Shown: positions 1 through 6,202 of the stretch, piece by piece
Numbering within the stretch: the first letter of the stretch is position 1
How the letters are laid out: each line of letters starts with the position of its first letter
Assembly (NCBI GenBank): GCA_030673005.1
Contig: DAOVFI010000037.1
Coordinates: 1-12,974 of the forward strand
DNA length: 12,974 nt
Direction: 5' to 3'
DNA from: Planctomycetales bacterium
GTDB taxonomy: Bacteria; Planctomycetota; Phycisphaerae; SM23-33
The notes under the pieces: model-generated
What the model was told of the DNA's origin: nothing
The model's input: the letters and a program-made list of their open reading frames with translations, nothing else
Databases searched by the model: none
Program-made: the position numbers and the translations under genes

Positions 1-170
1 GCGTGATACTCCGCGACATTATTGGTCGCCTTGCCGAGGAAATATCCGCCTTCAAACAGGACGGTCCCGTCGTCGGCGCTGGCGATGACGACACCGGCGC
101 CGGCGGGACCGGGATTACCACGCGCTCCGCCGTCGATATTAATTACAACCGAAAATCCTTTGTCGCACAT
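1..170 (-). CDS. Ribonuclease HI-type protein, N-terminal part (runs off the left edge)
   Basis: The minus strand reads from an ATG at 170-168 into a typical RNase H fold start. The first 56 residues include IDGGARGNPGPAGAGVV and later KATNNVAEYH. The Asp in IDGG and the Glu in NNVAEY match the first two metal-binding catalytic residues of RNase HI, which cuts the RNA strand of RNA-DNA hybrids. GNPGPAG followed by TNNVAEY is the form seen in the RnhA-like bacterial and archaeal subgroup rather than the E. coli form. An in-frame TAA just upstream of the ATG rules out a longer N-terminus. The gene lies 57 bases downstream of the zinc-ribbon gene on the same strand, so co-transcription is likely. 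The remaining catalytic Asp residues are outside the window. Confidence 0.88.
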   Translation of the reverse strand, partial: MCDKGFSVVINIDGGARGNPGPAGAGVVIASADDGTVLFEGGYFLGKATNNVAEYH

Positions 171-194
171 ATTTTAAGCCGGTAGCCATGAAAT

Positions 195-222
195 AATCCG
201 CAATCCGAAATCCGCAATCCGC
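195..222. repeat. Four tandem heptamers AATCCG(C/A)
   Basis: Four 7-base units (AATCCGC, AATCCGA, AATCCGC, AATCCGC) fill most of the 57-base gap between the two minus-strand genes. They run almost to the stop codon of the zinc-ribbon gene. This is directly visible; no function can be assigned. Confidence 0.8.
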
Positions 223-227
223 AATTT

Positions 228-977
228 TTACGCCTTCTGCGACGATGTTTCCTTTTCCAGGTAAAGTATCCTTCCGCAACAGTCGCAGAAGCGGATTTCG
301 TCCCTCGTGCGCAGCGCGTTGGCGTGCTCCGGTGTGATTGACATGTTGCACCCGCCGCAGATGTACTGGAACGGAGGCTTCTTGCCGATAATCCCGATCC
401 TGGCCATCACGTCGCCTTCCCTTGTGGAGGCAATTCGATTGAAGATGCCCAGGGGCTTTTCGGGAACGGACTCGGCGGCGATCTTACGCTTCTGCTCAAG
501 ATCGGCCCGCATCTGCTCGAGCCTGGCGATCTCCCCGGCCGAGGTTTGCTTGACATGCTCGAGATACTGCCGGGCTTCGGCAATCTGCTTGGTAACTTCG
601 TCGGATTGCACGCGGACTTGATCGGTCTGCTGCATCAGTTTCAGGGCCTTGTCCTCCAACTTGGAATTGTCGGCCTTGAGACTGTTCAGCTGAGTCAGGA
701 CGGCGGCGTATTCCTTGTTGGTCTTGGTAGTGTTGAGGGACAGGCGAAGTTTGTTGACTTCATCTTCCCTGCTCTTGAGTTCCAGTTCGACGGCGCCGGC
801 CTCTTTCTGGTGGGCAAGGACTTCTTCATGAAGCGACTGAAGACGTTCGTTTAACTGGTCCACTCGCCTCTGCTGAACTCCGACAGCCGCACTGCTGCTG
901 TTAAAATGTCGGCGAACTTCCGCGAGCTGACGCTCAATCGCCTGAAGTGCGAGCATCGCCTCCAGAGTCTTTCCCAT
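228..977 (-). CDS. Coiled-coil / C4 zinc-ribbon protein (DUF164, COG1579 type)
   Basis: This is a 249-residue protein. Residues 1 to about 180 are charged heptad-rich sequence with almost no prolines, consistent with a long antiparallel coiled coil. The C-terminus is a zinc ribbon with CGGC at 207-210 and CDCC at 231-234, a CxxC...CxxC arrangement. This matches the DUF164 / zf-RING_7 family, whose studied member is Helicobacter pylori HP0958, linked to flagellar gene expression. The cellular role in most other phyla is unknown. The ATG at 977-975 is chosen because GGGAG lies six bases upstream; a GTG at 1001 would add eight residues without a better ribosome-binding site. The RNase HI gene follows. 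It is likely a nucleic-acid-associated housekeeping protein; that role is inferred. Confidence 0.88.
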   Translation of the reverse strand: MGKTLEAMLALQAIERQLAEVRRHFNSSSAAVGVQQRRVDQLNERLQSLHEEVLAHQKEAGAVELELKSREDEVNKLRLSLNTTKTNKEYAAVLTQLNSLKADNSKLEDKALKLMQQTDQVRVQSDEVTKQIAEARQYLEHVKQTSAGEIARLEQMRADLEQKRKIAAESVPEKPLGIFNRIASTREGDVMARIGIIGKKPPFQYICGGCNMSITPEHANALRTRDEIRFCDCCGRILYLEKETSSQKA

Positions 978-1013
978 ACAATGCTCCCGTTCAATTATCA
1001 CTTGAGTTGTTTA

Positions 1014-1042
1014 TTATTACACAGACCAAATTTGAAAATCAA
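1014..1042 (-). promoter_or_regulatory. Candidate sigma70 promoter for the zinc-ribbon gene
   Basis: On the minus strand TTGATT (1042-1037) is followed after 17 bases by TAATAA (1019-1014). Transcription would start near 1007, about 30 bases before the ATG at 977. The site is in the only strongly AT-rich stretch upstream of the gene. Prediction from consensus only. Confidence 0.35.
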
Positions 1043-1061
1043 GATAATTATAATTTATAAT
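1032..1061 (+). promoter_or_regulatory. Candidate sigma70 promoter for carA
   Basis: TTGAAA (1032-1037) and a perfect TATAAT (1056-1061) are separated by 18 bases. The predicted start near 1068 gives a leader of about 60 bases before carA. A second TATAAT at 1049-1054 is too close to this -35 box. The -35 box overlaps the -35 box of the opposing minus-strand candidate by one base, so the two promoters would be back to back. Confidence 0.5.
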
Positions 1062-1128
1062 ATTTGTCCGACGGGTGCGAAGGCGCTAAACTCTTATCCA
1101 CGATTGACAGAATCAGGCAGGAAACGGA

Positions 1129-2286
1129 ATGACAAAACCCGCCATGCTGGTATTGGAAGACGGAACGGTCTTCGAGGGCGTCGCCTTCGGTGCGCCCGGC
1201 GAGCGGTCCGGCGAAGTGGTTTTCAACACCTCGATGACCGGCTATCAGGAAGTGTTGACCGACCCGTCTTATTGCGGTCAGATCGTGGCGATGACGTATC
1301 CGCTGATCGGAAACTACGGTGTCAACGCCGACGACGCCGAGAGCCGGGGCCTCTGGTTGGAAGGATTCGTCGTTAAGGAACTTTCTCGAATCACAAGCAA
1401 CTTCCGGGCACAGACCGACCTGGACACCTACCTGCGCGACCACGGTGTGCCCGGGATCGCCGGGATTGATACGCGGGAACTGACAAAGCGTCTGCGAACA
1501 GCCGGGGCTATGAAGGGCGTATTGAGCACCAAGGACCTTGACGCCGATTCGCTTATCGCCAGGGCCAGAGCCGCACCTGGTCTGGAAGGACGCAACCTGG
1601 CTGAGACAGTAACGTGCGATAAAACTTATCAATGGGACAATGGCCGTGGCACGGGCGTCTCGCCCGTGAAAAAAAGAAACATGGCCGAGACGGCCGTGCC
1701 ACATTCGCCACGCGTGGTGGTTCTGGACTGCGGTGTCAAGTACGGCATCCTGCGCCGACTCCGGTCGGCCGGTTGCGAGGTAACAGTCGTGCCGGCATCG
1801 ACCGGGGCCGAACAGATAGCCGAGATCGACCCCGACGGGCTGATGCTCTCCAACGGACCCGGCGATCCGGAACCGGTTACTGACGTCATCGAGACCGTTC
1901 GCTCGCTGATAGAAAATCCGCCGAGAAAAACGCCCCTGCCGATCTTCGGAATCTGCCTCGGTCAGCAGATACTTGCACTGGCGCTGGGCGGAAAGACCTA
2001 TAAACTGAAGTTCGGTCACCACGGTGCAAACCATCCGGTAAAAGACCTTCGCACCGGCGAGGTGGCGATTACCGTGCAGAATCACGGCTTCTGCGTCGAT
2101 ATCGATTCGCTGCCGACCGGCGACGTGGAAATCACACACATTAATCTCAACGACCAGACACTTGAAGGCCTCCGCCACAAGCACCTGCCGATATTTTCGG
2201 TCCAATATCACCCGGAGGCCTGCCCCGGCCCGCACGACGCGCAATACCTGTTCAACAGATTTATCGAATTGATGAGGAAAGCATAA
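1129..2286 (+). CDS. carA: Carbamoyl-phosphate synthase small (glutaminase) subunit
   Basis: CarA hydrolyses glutamine and passes ammonia to CarB for carbamoyl phosphate, the precursor of pyrimidines and arginine. The 385-residue product has the small-chain N-domain (FNTSMTGYQEVLTDPSY, PGIAGIDTRELTKRLR) followed by a class I glutamine amidotransferase domain from about residue 195. Cys276 in GICLGQQ is the nucleophile; His361 and Glu363 in QYHPEA complete the triad. The start ATG has AGGA six bases upstream. An in-frame palindromic element adds roughly 19 residues (about 173-192) in the linker between the two domains, where family members vary. carB lies about 6 kb downstream instead of next to carA, with guaA, hisHF and pyrG between them. 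Confidence 0.97.
   Translation: MTKPAMLVLEDGTVFEGVAFGAPGERSGEVVFNTSMTGYQEVLTDPSYCGQIVAMTYPLIGNYGVNADDAESRGLWLEGFVVKELSRITSNFRAQTDLDTYLRDHGVPGIAGIDTRELTKRLRTAGAMKGVLSTKDLDADSLIARARAAPGLEGRNLAETVTCDKTYQWDNGRGTGVSPVKKRNMAETAVPHSPRVVVLDCGVKYGILRRLRSAGCEVTVVPASTGAEQIAEIDPDGLMLSNGPGDPEPVTDVIETVRSLIENPPRKTPLPIFGICLGQQILALALGGKTYKLKFGHHGANHPVKDLRTGEVAITVQNHGFCVDIDSLPTGDVEITHINLNDQTLEGLRHKHLPIFSVQYHPEACPGPHDAQYLFNRFIELMRKA
1646..1702. repeat. In-frame paired-hairpin palindrome inside carA
   Basis: The element is 57 bases (19 codons). Left arm 1646-1668 and right arm 1680-1702 are inverted copies matching at 20 of 23 positions. Each arm also folds alone: CACGGGCG/CGCCCGTG with loop TCT, and GGCCG/CGGCC with loop AGA. 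It begins GTGGCAC and ends GTGCCAC. It starts at the second base of a codon, keeps the carA frame open, and encodes GTGVSPVKKRNMAETAVPH-like sequence. It is a dispersed-repeat insertion by architecture; only one copy of this sequence type is in the window. Confidence 0.85.
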
Positions 2287-2292
2287 AAAAAG

Positions 2293-2403
2293 GCCGCAGA
2301 GACGCAGAGAACGCAGAGGATGAATTGAATTAAAAAGGTTTTCTGTTTTTGTGTATTTGTTTTTTTTATTCTTCACTCTCTGCGATCTCTGCGTCTCTGC
2401 GGC
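2293..2403. repeat. Inverted repeat in the carA-guaA gap (GCCGCAGAGACGCAGAG type)
   Basis: Arms 2293-2318 and 2378-2403 match at 25 of 26 positions. They enclose about 59 AT-rich bases with a run of eight T. Each arm is made of degenerate repeats of (A)CGCAGAGA. The element fills most of the 149-base space between carA and guaA and ends about 30 bases before the guaA ATG. It could act as a terminator-like or processing structure, but the loop is too long for a classical intrinsic terminator. Confidence 0.85.
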
Positions 2404-2435
2404 AGAATTTTTTCGTAACATCCAAGGGTAACAAC

Positions 2436-3974
2436 ATGCGTGAGAAGGTTTTAGTACTGGATTTCGGTTCGCAGACGTGCCAACTTATCGCCCGGCGGGT
2501 GAGGGAGTTGGGCGTATATTGCGAGATCGTCCCGCACGATATAACGGTTGATAAGGTTGCGCAGAACAGGCCGGCGGCGATGATCCTTTCGGGCGGGCCG
2601 GCGTCGGTACGCGACGAGAAGGCTCCGACAATGGACGCCGAACTGCTCCGGATGGGCATACCGACGCTTGGGATATGCTACGGCCTGCAACTGCTGACGG
2701 GCCTGATGGGCGGGACGGTCGAAAAACATACCGGCGGCGAATATGGACCCGCGACGCTGGAAGTCGATAAGCCTGACGAACTGCTGGCCGGCCTGGAGGA
2801 CCGACTGGACGTCTGGATGAGCCACGGCGATCTCGTTAAAAAGATGCCCGCCGGCTTCGAGACGCTCGCACATACTGATGACTGCCGCGTCGCAGTCATG
2901 GGCAACGCCGAGAAAAAAGTCTATGGCGTCCAGTTTCACCCGGAAGTTGTGCACACGCCCAAAGGTGTGGAAATCCTGCGTAATTTCCTCTTCCGCATCG
3001 CCGGCTGCGGCGGCGGCTGGACAATGGCCGGGTTTATCACAGAGGAGGTCGCGCGGATAAAAGAGCAGGTCGGCGACGGGCAGGTAATCTGCGGCCTCTC
3101 CGGCGGGGTGGATTCGTCCGTAACGGCCGCACTGCTGAACCGCGCTATCGGCGAAAAGATGCACGCCGTCTTCGTCGATAACGGGCTGCTGCGGGCAGGC
3201 GAAGTCGAAGAAATCGAAGGATTCTTCACCGAGGATTTCCCGCTGAACATGCAGGTCGTCGATGCACGTCGGGAATTCCTCGACGCACTCGCCGGTGTAA
3301 CGGACCCGGAAAGAAAACGAAAGATAATCGGTAAAGTTTTCATAGACGTCTTCAGCCGGACGGCCAAGGGCCTGGGTAAGATCGATTTCCTCGCCCAGGG
3401 CACTCTTTACCCGGACGTAATCGAGAGCATCTCAGCCAGCGGCGGCCCGTCGGTGACGATCAAGTCCCATCACAACGTCGGCGGCCTGCCGGACGAACTG
3501 GGATTTGAACTGATCGAACCGCTGCGTGAACTGTTCAAGGACGAGGTCCGCCGCCTGGGGGCGGAATTGAACCTGCCGGCGAAACTGATAAACCGCCAGC
3601 CATTCCCCGGCCCGGGTCTGGCGGTGCGGATTATCGGAGAAGTTACGGAGCAGCGCCTCGAAATACTCCGCGCCGCCGATGCAATCGTGCAGCAGGAGAT
3701 GGAAAACTGGGAAGGCTACGACGACATCTGGCAGTCATTCGCCGTGCTCCTGCCGGTAAAGAGTGTCGGCGTAATGGGAGACGAGCGGACTTACGCCAAC
3801 GTGGCGGCTGTGCGCGTGGTTACGAGCCTGGACGCTATGACCGCCGATTGGGCGCGCCTGCCGCACGAACTGCTTGCGCGACTCTCGGCCCGTATCATCA
3901 ACGAAGCACACGGCGTCAATCGCGTCGTCTATGACATATCGTCGAAACCGCCCTCGACGATCGAGTGGGAATAA
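2436..3974 (+). CDS. guaA: GMP synthase (glutamine-hydrolysing)
   Basis: GuaA converts XMP, ATP and glutamine to GMP. The 512-residue product has an N-terminal class I amidotransferase domain (about 1-190) with Cys81 in GICYGLQ and His168/Glu170 in FHPEV. An ATP-pyrophosphatase domain follows with the PP-loop SGGVDSS at 222-228. The dimerisation domain ends the protein with QPFPGPGLAVRI, VGVMGDERTYAN and the terminal SKPPSTIEWE. All catalytic residues are present and the length is normal. The ATG at 2436 is chosen because the family begins at this point and AAGGG lies seven bases upstream; the open frame upstream only reads through the repeat. It follows carA after 149 bases on the same strand. 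Confidence 0.97.
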   Translation: MREKVLVLDFGSQTCQLIARRVRELGVYCEIVPHDITVDKVAQNRPAAMILSGGPASVRDEKAPTMDAELLRMGIPTLGICYGLQLLTGLMGGTVEKHTGGEYGPATLEVDKPDELLAGLEDRLDVWMSHGDLVKKMPAGFETLAHTDDCRVAVMGNAEKKVYGVQFHPEVVHTPKGVEILRNFLFRIAGCGGGWTMAGFITEEVARIKEQVGDGQVICGLSGGVDSSVTAALLNRAIGEKMHAVFVDNGLLRAGEVEEIEGFFTEDFPLNMQVVDARREFLDALAGVTDPERKRKIIGKVFIDVFSRTAKGLGKIDFLAQGTLYPDVIESISASGGPSVTIKSHHNVGGLPDELGFELIEPLRELFKDEVRRLGAELNLPAKLINRQPFPGPGLAVRIIGEVTEQRLEILRAADAIVQQEMENWEGYDDIWQSFAVLLPVKSVGVMGDERTYANVAAVRVVTSLDAMTADWARLPHELLARLSARIINEAHGVNRVVYDISSKPPSTIEWE

Positions 3975-3978
3975 AAGA

Positions 3979-4006
3979 GGGACTTGGGAATAGGGACTTG
4001 GGAATA
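3979..4006. repeat. Two exact tandem copies of a 14-base unit
   Basis: GGGACTTGGGAATA occurs at 3979-3992 and again at 3993-4006, immediately after the guaA stop codon. The unit also looks internally built from GGGA(C/A)T steps. No function is assigned. Confidence 0.85.
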
Positions 4007-4062
4007 GGCAAAAACAGACGGAAATAGTCACGTTATTGAGCCTGGTAGTCTGTAGCATCTAA

Positions 4063-4196
4063 AATGATGGGTGCCATGTTCTCGCCCGTAACGACGTGAA
4101 GGGCGTGAACATGTTGGGGCGCCAACACCTGCCTGTCGGCAGACAGGTGCCCACCCGCTTCGCTGCGCTGCGCGTGAGGGCATGGCACCCGTCATT
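4063..4196. repeat. Composite palindromic element in the guaA-hisH gap
   Basis: The outer arms 4063-4089 and 4170-4196 (GGGTGCCATG facing CATGGCACCC) match at 21 of 27 positions. Inside are two further hairpins. CATGTTCTCGCCC (4075-4087) pairs with 4101-4113 with one mismatch. A second stem CCTGTC/GACAGG has loop GGCA within CACCTG...CAGGTG near 4128-4150. The 255-base gap from 3975 to 4229 otherwise holds only the 14-base tandem repeat and no convincing gene. The multiple nested stems suggest a mobile repetitive element rather than a simple terminator. Confidence 0.8.
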
Positions 4197-4229
4197 ATTG
4201 ATGGGACAGAGTACTAGTCCCTGAATAAA

Positions 4230-4832
4230 ATGTTAGTTATCGTAGATTACGGTCTTGGCAACCTTCGCAGCGTCCAGTGCGCCCTGCGGCGGGTCGGTCA
4301 AGAGGCGTTGATAACATCGGACGCCGAAAAAATCGCCACAGCCGACGGCATTATACTGCCCGGTGTGGGCGCGTTCTGGCGGGCAATGGAGAACCTGCGC
4401 GAAGCCGGCCTGGCGAAAGTTGTGCTCGAAACGGCGCGAAACGGCAAGCCGCTGCTGGGTATTTGTCTGGGGATGCAACTGCTCTTCACTGAAAGCGACG
4501 AGCATGGTCGGCATGAGGGATTAGGACTAATCCCCGGTAAGGTCAGGCGATTCGCTCCGGGGCTGAAGGTTCCGCACATGGGCTGGAACGAGGTCAAACA
4601 CGGGACGCCTTCGCCGCTGTTTAAGGACGTCGCCGATGGAGCCTTCTTCTATTTCGCCCATTCGTACTACGTGGATCCGGACGATTCGGCAACCGTCATC
4701 GGAGCGACCGATTACGGCCTGACTTTCTCCTCGGCCGTCCAGGCCGGGAACGTCTTCGGCGTACAGTTCCACCCCGAACGCTCCGGCCCGGCGGGACTGG
4801 CGATGCTGGAGAATTTCTGTCGGCTATGTTAA
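4230..4832 (+). CDS. hisH: Imidazole glycerol phosphate synthase, glutaminase subunit
   Basis: HisH hydrolyses glutamine and channels ammonia through the HisF barrel to make imidazole glycerol phosphate (histidine pathway) and AICAR (purine pathway). The 200-residue product is one class I amidotransferase domain. It has IVDYGLGNLRSV at the start, Cys79 in GICLGMQ, the PHMGWN segment, and His181/Glu183 in QFHPERS. Length is normal for HisH. No good ribosome-binding site precedes the ATG; the bases before it are AT-rich, so the start rests on family alignment. hisF follows 123 bases later, the usual gene order for the complex. Confidence 0.96.
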   Translation: MLVIVDYGLGNLRSVQCALRRVGQEALITSDAEKIATADGIILPGVGAFWRAMENLREAGLAKVVLETARNGKPLLGICLGMQLLFTESDEHGRHEGLGLIPGKVRRFAPGLKVPHMGWNEVKHGTPSPLFKDVADGAFFYFAHSYYVDPDDSATVIGATDYGLTFSSAVQAGNVFGVQFHPERSGPAGLAMLENFCRLC

Positions 4833-4858
4833 ACGGATTGAACCACAAAGGACACTCT

Positions 4859-4945
4859 CAATTGGCGATTGCCAATTTCCAATTGAAAATAGGCGCCGGG
4901 AGCCGCCTGATATTAGTCTAATTGGAAATTACAAATTGCAAATTG
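4859..4945. repeat. AT-rich inverted repeat between hisH and hisF
   Basis: Arms 4859-4884 and 4920-4945 match at 21 of 26 positions and are built from AATTGG / CCAATT words. The tract continues to about 4952, just before the hisF ATG. A GC-rich centre (GGCGCCGGGAGCCGCC) sits between the arms. The right arm supplies the GGAA at 4945-4948 that serves as the hisF ribosome-binding site, so folding could affect hisF translation. Confidence 0.8.
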
Positions 4946-4955
4946 GAAATTGATT

Positions 4956-5762
4956 ATGCTGGCAAAACGAATAATACCGTGTCTGGACGTCAAGGACGGT
5001 CGGGTCGTTAAGGGCCGATCGTTTGTTAATCTGCGCGACGCGGGCGATCCTGTCGAGGCCGGCAAGGCCTACAGCGACGCCGGGGCCGACGAACTGGTCT
5101 TTCTGGACATCACCGCCACGCTGGAGGCCCGAAAGACGATTCTGGCTCTGGCCGCCCGCGTGGCAGAGGAGGTCTTTATCCCGTTCACCATCGGCGGGGG
5201 TATTTCCACTATCGCCGACGCCCGCAGCCTGCTCAGCGCCGGGGCTGAAAAGATTTCGATTAACACCGCCGCGGTGAAGAACAAGCCGCTGATAACGGAG
5301 GTTTCAGAAGCCTTCGGCAACCAGGCGGTCGTCGTGGCAATTGACGCGAAACGGGTCGGTAGCACAGGTTTTCAACCTGTGGGCAAAAACACAGGTTACA
5401 AACCTGTGCCACCTAAGTGGGAGGTTTATATCAACGCCGGAACGACCCCGACGGGTCTGGACGTAATCAAGTGGGCAAAAGAAGTTGAAGCACTCGGCGC
5501 CGGCGAGATAATGCTTACCTCTATCGATTCCGACGGCCACACCGCCGGTTACGACATCGAACTAAACGCCGCCGTCAACGAGGCCGTCTCGATACCCGTA
5601 ATCGCCTCCGGCGGCGCCGGCGGTCCTGAAGACATGCTGGCCGTCCTGACCGAGGGCAAGGCCGACGCCGCACTGGCAGCGTCAATCTTCCACTACGGAA
5701 CCTACACCATCGCCGCCGTAAAAGACTACCTCCGCAACCACGGCGTACACGTGAGAAGTTAA
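4956..5762 (+). CDS. hisF: Imidazole glycerol phosphate synthase, cyclase subunit
   Basis: HisF is the (beta-alpha)8 barrel that uses ammonia from HisH to convert PRFAR to imidazole glycerol phosphate and AICAR. The 268-residue product shows RIIPCLDVKDGRVVKG with catalytic Asp11, Asp130 in VVAIDAKRV, LTSIDSDG, and IASGGAGGPEDM and ALAASIFH at the phosphate-binding end. The ATG at 4956 is chosen because it fits the family start and has GGAA seven bases upstream; a TTG at 4950 would add two residues. Residues about 135-153 are an extra segment encoded by a palindromic element, placed right after AIDAKRV where relatives have a short turn. The last ten codons are duplicated about 130 bases downstream. 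Confidence 0.97.
   Translation: MLAKRIIPCLDVKDGRVVKGRSFVNLRDAGDPVEAGKAYSDAGADELVFLDITATLEARKTILALAARVAEEVFIPFTIGGGISTIADARSLLSAGAEKISINTAAVKNKPLITEVSEAFGNQAVVVAIDAKRVGSTGFQPVGKNTGYKPVPPKWEVYINAGTTPTGLDVIKWAKEVEALGAGEIMLTSIDSDGHTAGYDIELNAAVNEAVSIPVIASGGAGGPEDMLAVLTEGKADAALAASIFHYGTYTIAAVKDYLRNHGVHVRS
5359..5412. repeat. In-frame paired-hairpin palindrome inside hisF
   Basis: The element is 54 bases (18 codons). Each half is a perfect 8-bp stem with a 3-base loop: CACAGGTT TTC AACCTGTG and CACAGGTT ACA AACCTGTG. The halves (5358-5381 and 5390-5413) are also inverted copies of each other at 21 of 24 positions. It starts GTAGCAC and ends GTGCCAC. It begins at the second base of a codon and encodes STGFQPV followed by TGYKPVPP. 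The design, length class, codon phase and terminal bases match the element in carA although the stem sequences differ. Confidence 0.88.
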
Positions 5763-5764
5763 TC

Positions 5765-5853
5765 GTAGGCCGGGACGAAGTGAAACGTAGTCCCGGCGGC
5801 CTGGAATTAGATTGGGCATTGCCGGGACTACGCTTCGCTTCGTCCCGGCCTAC
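5765..5853. repeat. Paired-hairpin palindrome after hisF (GTAGGCCGGGAC type)
   Basis: Arms 5765-5797 and 5821-5853 match at 31 of 33 positions. Each arm also folds alone through GCCGGGAC/GTCCCGGC. The element begins two bases after the hisF stop codon. A second full copy lies at 12610-12708 and a half copy at 11926-11956. It lacks a T-run, so it is not a classical intrinsic terminator, although it may cap the hisF transcript. Confidence 0.9.
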
Positions 5854-5860
5854 AGGCAAC

Positions 5861-5893
5861 CTACGTCGCAACGGTGTGCACGTGAGAAGTTAG
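5861..5893 (+). repeat. Partial duplicate of the hisF 3' end
   Basis: The bases read LRRNGVHVRS and a stop codon, nearly the same as the true hisF end LRNHGVHVRS and stop at 5730-5762. The shared core CACGTGAGAAGTTA is identical, and the bases after the stops are also alike (TCGTAG against GAGCGTAAG). The copy is in a different frame from hisF and has no start codon, so it is a non-coding remnant. The palindrome at 5765-5853 sits exactly between the two copies. Confidence 0.75.
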
Positions 5894-5926
5894 AGCGTAA
5901 GTCCAAGCGCCGACATTGCCCACCCA

Positions 5927-6202
5927 TCACAACTTGCGGTACACCTCGCGTCGGTGTTGGATGCGATATATCTTCACATGCTTTCTCTGGGGATAAATCC
6001 AATAGAGTATTCTGTGATCCCCCGCCCGCAGGCGGGACAGTCCGTGCAGGTCATCGGGCAGATTCGCCAGACGGTGATGAATCATTTGCGAGGCGTTCTC
6101 ACCAAGCCAGAGTATCCGGCGCAAGACTTTTCGGCGAACAGCACTATCGAGTTGTTCCAGGTCCGCTTCGGCCGCCGGCAAGACTATCACTCGATAGGCC
6201 AC
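5927..6202 (-). CDS. RelE/ParE-superfamily toxin-like protein
   Basis: The 91-residue product resembles toxins of type II toxin-antitoxin modules. These are mRNA interferases in the RelE branch or gyrase inhibitors in the ParE branch. Visible features are the N-terminal MAYRVIVLPAAEADLEQL strand-helix, the central GLSRLRAGDHRILYWIY core that typifies RelE-type folds, and the terminal HRREVYRKL, which carries the conserved basic and aromatic residues near the C-terminus. Its ATG lies inside the end of the upstream antitoxin-like gene (16-base overlap), the usual translationally coupled order. It is transcribed against hisF and pyrG. Substrate cannot be told from sequence; RelE is favoured over ParE because of the C-terminal HRREVYR. 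Confidence 0.8.
   Translation of the reverse strand: MAYRVIVLPAAEADLEQLDSAVRRKVLRRILWLGENASQMIHHRLANLPDDLHGLSRLRAGDHRILYWIYPQRKHVKIYRIQHRREVYRKL

Noticed and set aside
3..185. Plus-strand open frame at the left edge
   Set aside because: The minus strand there encodes clear RNase HI motifs in frame, so this is a shadow.
195..222. Tandem heptamers as a CRISPR array or iteron origin
   Set aside because: Units are only 7 bases with no spacers, and there are just four in a short gap with no cas or replication gene nearby.
1048..2421. Long minus-strand open frame of 457 codons opposite carA
   Set aside because: It lies antisense to carA, which has full family motifs, and reads through the repeats at both levels. 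It shows no recognisable domain and is explained by high GC3.
5765..5853. Palindrome after hisF as an intrinsic terminator
   Set aside because: The stem is strong but no T-run follows, and a second full copy elsewhere makes a dispersed repeat the better description.
6019..6034. CCCGCCCGCAGGCGGG palindrome inside the toxin gene as a repeat insertion
   Set aside because: It encodes the conserved SRLRAG core of the toxin fold, so it is ordinary coding sequence.
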